Shown here piece after piece: positions 5,914-8,619 of a stretch of DNA of 8,619 nt (the first letter of the stretch is position 1; each line of letters begins with the position of its first letter). This DNA comes from Candidatus Sulfotelmatobacter sp. Its GTDB lineage: Bacteria; Acidobacteriota; Terriglobia; Terriglobales; Acidobacteriaceae. The DNA lies in assembly GCA_030037575.1 (NCBI GenBank), contig JASHRB010000491.1:1-8619 (forward strand), in the 5' to 3' direction. The position numbers were made by a program, and so were the translations under genes. A model generated the notes under the pieces. It was not told the DNA's origin. It searched no databases and saw only the letters and a list, made by a program, of their open reading frames with translations.

Positions 5914-6146
5914 ATCTCCCTGTCAATGGTGTCCTGTGCGGCCAGCGCACTATCGAAAGCAGGGTCTTTGCGCCAGGTGCCGGCTATGTCGCCGAGATCG
6001 CGCTGCCGGCCGAGCTCCCCGGTAATCCCAGCGCCGCGGGCCAAGGTTTCAATCGCTACTTCGTTCAGGCTTTTGCCCTGTTCACGGGCAGCCTTGCGAA
6101 GAGCTTCGTCCAAAGTATCCGGCACGTTGCGAATCGTGTATTGCAT
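5904..6146 (-). CDS. FitA-like ribbon-helix-helix antitoxin
   Basis: This 80-residue protein begins MQYTIRNVPDTLDEALRKAA, a ribbon-helix-helix DNA-binding domain (about residues 2-38, ending GKSLNEVAIETLARG). A C-terminal toxin-binding tail, DPAFDSALAAQDTIDREMWR, follows, as in antitoxins of FitAB/VapBC systems. It should bind the PIN toxin and repress its own operon. The frame is open 27 codons further upstream, but homology-like sequence starts at the ATG at 6146. No Shine-Dalgarno precedes it. A TACAAT about 15 bases upstream might be a -10 box, implying a very short leader. The stop overlaps the toxin start by 10 bp. Because the partner toxin is frameshifted, this may be an orphan antitoxin, able to neutralise related toxins or remaining only as a repressor. 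Confidence 0.9.
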   Translation of the reverse strand: MQYTIRNVPDTLDEALRKAAREQGKSLNEVAIETLARGAGITGELGRQRDLGDIAGTWRKDPAFDSALAAQDTIDREMWR

Positions 6147-6509
6147 GCATGTATTGTTGGCATTGTAGGCGTAAAATGCAAGCACGCGGGAAGTTGTCTT
6201 GTAGAGGACGAACTGCAATAGACGCATTTACTGTTGGCTGCCTGCGCAAGTCCACGGCCTGAGTCTGGTCACGCCGCAATGCTTCTGATTTCGAGGAACG
6301 GTGAAAGCTATTGTGACTCCATGGTTATAGAAGTGGCGGTTTCCGGAACGACGCGTCAAGCTTTTTTTGAGCGTGGCCTCGTTTAGGCAGTGCGCTCCCC
6401 GAAGCTCGTTAGGAAGTTGCAAGCGAACCTGGCAGCAGCCAGCCGGTCCTGCCTCCCGTGAGTGTGCAGCTGACTCGGTGAATTGCGGCTTGCGCGTGGC
6501 TTTCGGCTC
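6147..6509. other. Intergenic region between two divergent toxin-antitoxin modules, no convincing gene
   Basis: About 360 bases without a supportable gene. The antitoxin-proximal end is rich in short related motifs (TTGCAT, TGCATGCA, AATGC, TACAAT), consistent with an autoregulatory site for the ribbon-helix-helix antitoxin. A run of seven T at 6362-6368 is not preceded by a proper stem. A small CTGGC/GCCAG hairpin lies at 6429-6442. Short open frames on both strands show no recognisable motif and lack ribosome sites. The stretch may be debris from earlier insertions. Confidence 0.4.
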
Positions 6510-6538
6510 TTGAGGATCAGGCGCCGGTGAGGTAAGAT
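6510..6538 (+). promoter_or_regulatory. Candidate promoter of the intact vapBC module
   Basis: TTGAGG (6510-6515) and TAAGAT (6533-6538) match the -35 and -10 consensus at four of six bases each and are separated by exactly 17 bases. Transcription would start around 6545, only about 3 bases before the ATG at 6548. This predicts a leaderless mRNA, in keeping with the absence of a Shine-Dalgarno at normal distance (the nearest GAGG ends 15 bases upstream). Confidence 0.45.
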
Positions 6539-6547
6539 TGTCTTACC
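6531..6547. promoter_or_regulatory. Perfect palindromic operator abutting the VapB start codon
   Basis: GGTAAGATTGTCTTACC consists of two perfect 7-bp arms around a 3-base centre. Its last base is immediately before the antitoxin ATG, and its left arm contains the predicted -10 box. AbrB-type VapB antitoxins bind palindromes in their own promoters, alone or with VapC, so this is the expected autorepression site. In RNA the same bases would form a tight hairpin next to the start codon. Confidence 0.6.
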
Positions 6548-6805
6548 ATGCAGACCAAAGTATCCACCAAGGGCCAAGTCGTTCTCCCCGGTCCGCTTCG
6601 CCGTCGGCTTGGGATCCGCGCCGGTGACGCCCTTGAGGCGAACATCGAAGCCGGTCGAATTGTGTTGACGCCCGGTAACAAGCGTCGCCACCGGGTCAAG
6701 ATCGTAACCGATCCTGCGACCGGACTGCCTGCTTTCAGTGCCGGTCCCGAGGCCCCGACTTTGACCAGCAAAGAGGTCGAGGAAATCTTGTCAAACTTTC
6801 CATGA
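6548..6805 (+). CDS. vapB: AbrB/MazE-type antitoxin (VapB)
   Basis: This 85-residue protein has an N-terminal SpoVT/AbrB swapped-hairpin DNA-binding domain. Residues 5-27 (VSTKGQVVLPGPLRRRLGI, then RAGD) are the family signature, followed by ANIEAGRIVLTP. The C-terminal half (about 45-85) is the variable toxin-binding part, ending EVEEILSNFP. It should neutralise the PIN toxin encoded just downstream and bind the palindrome before its own start. Its TGA overlaps the toxin ATG by 4 bases (ATGA), a typical translational coupling. There is no Shine-Dalgarno at the usual distance, so leaderless initiation is likely. Pairing with a PIN toxin rather than a MazF fold makes VapB the right name within the AbrB superfamily. 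Confidence 0.92.
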   Translation: MQTKVSTKGQVVLPGPLRRRLGIRAGDALEANIEAGRIVLTPGNKRRHRVKIVTDPATGLPAFSAGPEAPTLTSKEVEEILSNFP

Positions 6806-7197
6806 TTTATTTGCTCGATGTGAACGCGCTGGTTGCGCTGGGATTTGTCAATCACGAGTTTCACGATCGCGTGGTTTCTTGGATCCGCGCGCAAGACTCG
6901 CCGACCTTGGCAACCTGCTCGATTACAGAGTTGGGATTTGTGCGCGTGCTGGCGCAGGTCCCGGCGTACGGATTTACCATCGCCCAAGCCCGCGCGCTGT
7001 TGATGCTTCTGAAGGAGGCGAGCGGTGCCCGCGTCACATTCATGCCGGACCAGCACGATGTCTCTCATCTTCCAACTTGGGTCCGAACAGCGAAGCACAT
7101 CACCGATGGCCACTTGAGCAAGCTGGCCAGCGCGAATGGCGCAGTTCTTGCAACCCTAGACGAGAATATTCCAGGATCGCATCTCATCGCCAAGTAG
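6802..7197 (+). CDS. vapC: PIN-domain ribonuclease toxin (VapC)
   Basis: This 131-residue PIN domain toxin is a Mg2+-dependent RNase that typically cleaves tRNA or rRNA and blocks translation when its antitoxin is lost. The four acidic residues of the active site are visible: Asp6 in YLLDVNAL, Glu43 in ITELGFVR, Asp102 in ITDGHL and Asp120 in ATLDENI. Length is standard. The ATG lies within the antitoxin stop (4-bp overlap), so expression depends on translation of vapB. The protein is unrelated in detail to the broken PIN toxin upstream: it belongs to the AbrB-partner branch, whereas the other belongs to the ribbon-helix-helix-partner branch. It appears fully functional. Its precise RNA target cannot be read from sequence. 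Confidence 0.94.
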   Translation: MIYLLDVNALVALGFVNHEFHDRVVSWIRAQDSPTLATCSITELGFVRVLAQVPAYGFTIAQARALLMLLKEASGARVTFMPDQHDVSHLPTWVRTAKHITDGHLSKLASANGAVLATLDENIPGSHLIAK

Positions 7198-7256
7198 ACA
7201 TCTCGAATCGCCTTCCTTCGTGAAGTTGGGAACTAAATCGCGGGACCGTTTTCTGG

Positions 7257-7272
7257 CAGGCGCGCTTGCCTG
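7257..7272. terminator. Short hairpin between convergent vapC and glycosyltransferase genes
   Basis: CAGGC (7257-7261) pairs with GCCTG (7268-7272) over a 6-base loop in the 81-bp gap between the two convergent stops. A bidirectional terminator would be expected here, but the stem is only 5 bp and no T-tract follows on either strand. It is weak support for termination. Confidence 0.2.
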
Positions 7273-7278
7273 AGAGAG

Positions 7279-8226
7279 TTATGGTTCGCGAACGTCTGAT
7301 TGGCGTGCGTTGGCAGTTTGCTTCGAATAACTTCGGCCTCGATATTGGTAATAAGAAGAGAGCACGCGCTTAAAAGCTTGCCTTGCGAAAAGCGCAAACC
7401 ACGCCCATCTTCCGATCGACTCCCGACGGGCGGTTTTCCACATGGACGACAGCAATTTCAGACGCTCCCGATGAGTGATGCGAATTTCGATTCCTTTCGC
7501 AGCAATGATCTGGTAGGCATTTCGTTCCAGACGAGCGGAGCGGAAATCCTTGCCGAGCGCTCCCATCAACGATCCTGCGACGCAGTGTTCGACGACGGCA
7601 TCGGGAACGAATAAGGGCAGATCACCAACCTCGATCAGTTTGGCTAATAAGAGAGTGTCCTCGCCCCGAAGTGCAACATGGTCGAACAGGCCAGTGTCGA
7701 TGTCCGCCATCGTAGCCCGAATGGCAAAGCCCGCGGTGTTCAAGTATCGAATGCGACCGTCCGGCTGAAGCGTGTGATCTTGAAAATTTACCAGCCTAAG
7801 TTCTTCTGCCCGGCCGACCAGGCTTGAGCAGTTTCCTGCAAGCCGTAATTGAAAGCAATCGTGCTGCGGTGACTGTGCGATTTTTGCGTTCAGCGCCGCC
7901 AGACAATTGGGACGGAGCCGGCTGTCGGCATCTACAAACAGCAAGACTTTCCCCTTGGAGGCGCGAATTCCCCGGTTTCTGGCAGCCGGAATGCCCGAAT
8001 GATCCTGTTGGATCAGCCTGAGCTGGTGAGGCGGGATTGAGTTGCGAACCAACTCCGGGGGATTTTGGGAACTGCCATCGTCCACGATCACAACTTCGAA
8101 ACTGGGAGCGTTGGCTTGCTGCGCCAGCGACTGCAGACATCCTTTAAGCATCTCCCAGTCGTTGTAAACGGCGACAATAATGCTGAATTGCGGAGACTCA
8201 CTCCAAGCTTGACTGGCCTGAACCAT
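7279..8226 (-). CDS. Family 2 glycosyltransferase (GT-A fold)
   Basis: This 315-residue enzyme transfers a sugar from a nucleotide-activated donor to a growing glycan or lipid carrier. The N-terminal GT-A domain begins with FSIIVAVYND (14-23), then EVVIVDDGSSQ with the nucleotide-binding Asp pair (49-50), GIPAARNRGI, and LFVDADSR with the metal-binding DxD (99-101). RGEDTLL (187-193) supplies the likely catalytic acidic residues. The C-terminal ~90 residues are basic and aromatic (WKTARRES, WAWFALFARQAFKRV) and may associate with the membrane surface; no clear full transmembrane segment is seen. GGAGAG lies 10 bases before the ATG. It is separated from the NRPS region by the toxin-antitoxin block, so it more likely belongs to a cell-surface polysaccharide locus than to the metabolite cluster. 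Donor and acceptor are unknown. Confidence 0.92.
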   Translation of the reverse strand: MVQASQAWSESPQFSIIVAVYNDWEMLKGCLQSLAQQANAPSFEVVIVDDGSSQNPPELVRNSIPPHQLRLIQQDHSGIPAARNRGIRASKGKVLLFVDADSRLRPNCLAALNAKIAQSPQHDCFQLRLAGNCSSLVGRAEELRLVNFQDHTLQPDGRIRYLNTAGFAIRATMADIDTGLFDHVALRGEDTLLLAKLIEVGDLPLFVPDAVVEHCVAGSLMGALGKDFRSARLERNAYQIIAAKGIEIRITHRERLKLLSSMWKTARRESIGRWAWFALFARQAFKRVLSSYYQYRGRSYSKQTANARQSDVREP

Positions 8227-8339
8227 CGACCGTTCGCTCTCCGAAAACGCTGCAAACGTAGAATTGCATACGGGAGAAGGAAAACAAAACCGTACTGACT
8301 CATAAGTAGTGGGTGAGTTGGTTCACCAAGGGCAGTGGC

Positions 8340-8354
8340 GAGGGAAGATCCCTC
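8340..8354. repeat. Perfect short hairpin upstream of the transposase relic
   Basis: GAGGGA (8340-8345) and TCCCTC (8349-8354) form a perfect 6-bp stem with an AGA loop in the 248-bp gap between the glycosyltransferase start and the transposase start. A second small inverted repeat, GGTGA/TCACC, lies just before it (8311-8326). They could be terminator-like or parts of the mobile element end. No IS terminal repeat can be confirmed because the other end is outside the window. Confidence 0.25.
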
Positions 8355-8474
8355 ACTCCCCCGATGAAAACGCGGGCTGCGACATGACGCCGGAAGATTA
8401 GCGGTCTCATACATGGTGTTGAACGTAGTTAGTTAGGTATTTTCTGGGCTTAGCAAAACCGGCAAAAGGAGGAC

Positions 8475-8619
8475 ATGCGAGGACGATGGGAACTCGGCGA
8501 TGCCCAGCGGCAACTGATCGAATCGATCTTGCGACCGCAGCGACGCTTCCATGGTTCGAGATCGTCCGCGTCAGGACACGCGAGCGGTGCTCGACGACTT
8601 CGCTCCGAGAAACCCAACT
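8475..8619 (+). pseudogene. IS5-type transposase, N-terminal part, frameshifted (partial)
   Basis: AGGAGG two bases before the ATG at 8475 starts MRGRWELGDAQRQLIESILR, the typical opening of IS5-family transposases of the MRGRxELTDxQWxLIEPxLRPKRR type. After QRRFHG (codon ending 8555) the family-like sequence continues in the next frame as RDRPRQDTRAVLD. Dropping one T from the pair at 8555-8556 reconnects the two parts exactly. In the unshifted frame the rest reads as unrelated low-complexity sequence. Beyond about 8602 neither frame resembles the expected continuation (usually LWVLRTGAQW-like), so the element seems further decayed or truncated, though the window ends 17 bases later. The DDE catalytic residues would lie beyond the window. 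It is probably an inactive relic and marks this flank as mobile DNA. Confidence 0.75.

Noticed and set aside
6383..6691. 102-codon minus-strand open frame across the vapB start
   Set aside because: Half of it is antisense to the well-supported AbrB antitoxin, and the remainder has no identifiable domain.
8227..8303. Minus-strand peptide starting MSQYGFVFLLPYAILRLQRF just upstream of and overlapping the glycosyltransferase start, in another frame
   Set aside because: The hydrophobic start is suggestive of a membrane segment, but there is no ribosome site and the rest of the frame is a shadow of the glycosyltransferase. The glycosyltransferase has a normal N terminus without it.
1..8619. CRISPR arrays, tRNA, rRNA or riboswitches
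   Set aside because: No regularly spaced repeats, no tRNA cloverleaf or CCA end, and no rRNA-like conserved stretches were seen on either strand.

Overview
The window looks like a bacterial chromosome or metagenome contig with moderately high GC. It captures one edge of a nonribosomal peptide (natural product) gene cluster, followed by an accessory region of toxin-antitoxin genes and an insertion-sequence relic. No gene identifies the taxon. The mix of a MupA-type luciferase-like monooxygenase, a bacterial P450, FitAB/VapBC modules and an IS5-type transposase is common in soil bacteria such as Acidobacteriota, but that is only a low-confidence guess.

Positions 1-2187 (minus strand) hold a short-chain dehydrogenase, a free-standing peptidyl carrier protein, and the first 256 codons of an NRPS that opens with a condensation domain and runs off the left edge. 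The carrier protein gene has a strong Shine-Dalgarno. It also has its own plausible promoter, overlapped by an imperfect inverted repeat. Positions 2317-4152 (plus strand) hold a small lipocalin-like protein and a cytochrome P450. A MupA/Atu3640-type flavin monooxygenase (4178-5251, minus) converges on the P450. Carrier protein, condensation domain, P450, SDR and LLM monooxygenase together fit assembly and oxidative tailoring of a peptide or hybrid metabolite. The adenylation, ketosynthase and thioesterase parts, if present, lie outside the window to the left.

Positions 5522-7197 hold two divergent type II toxin-antitoxin modules separated by about 400 bp without a convincing gene. The minus-strand module has an intact ribbon-helix-helix antitoxin, but its PIN-domain toxin is split over three frames by two single-base gains. 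The plus-strand module (AbrB-type antitoxin plus PIN toxin, 4-bp overlap) is intact. It carries a 17-bp palindrome directly abutting the antitoxin ATG and overlapping a predicted -10 box, which implies a leaderless, autorepressed transcript.

Positions 7279-8226 (minus) encode a family 2 glycosyltransferase. At the right edge (8475 onward, plus) lies the start of an IS5-type transposase, also broken by a single-base gain. All three frame breaks lie in mobile or accessory genes and each lengthens a short homopolymer by one base, while the larger genes read through cleanly.
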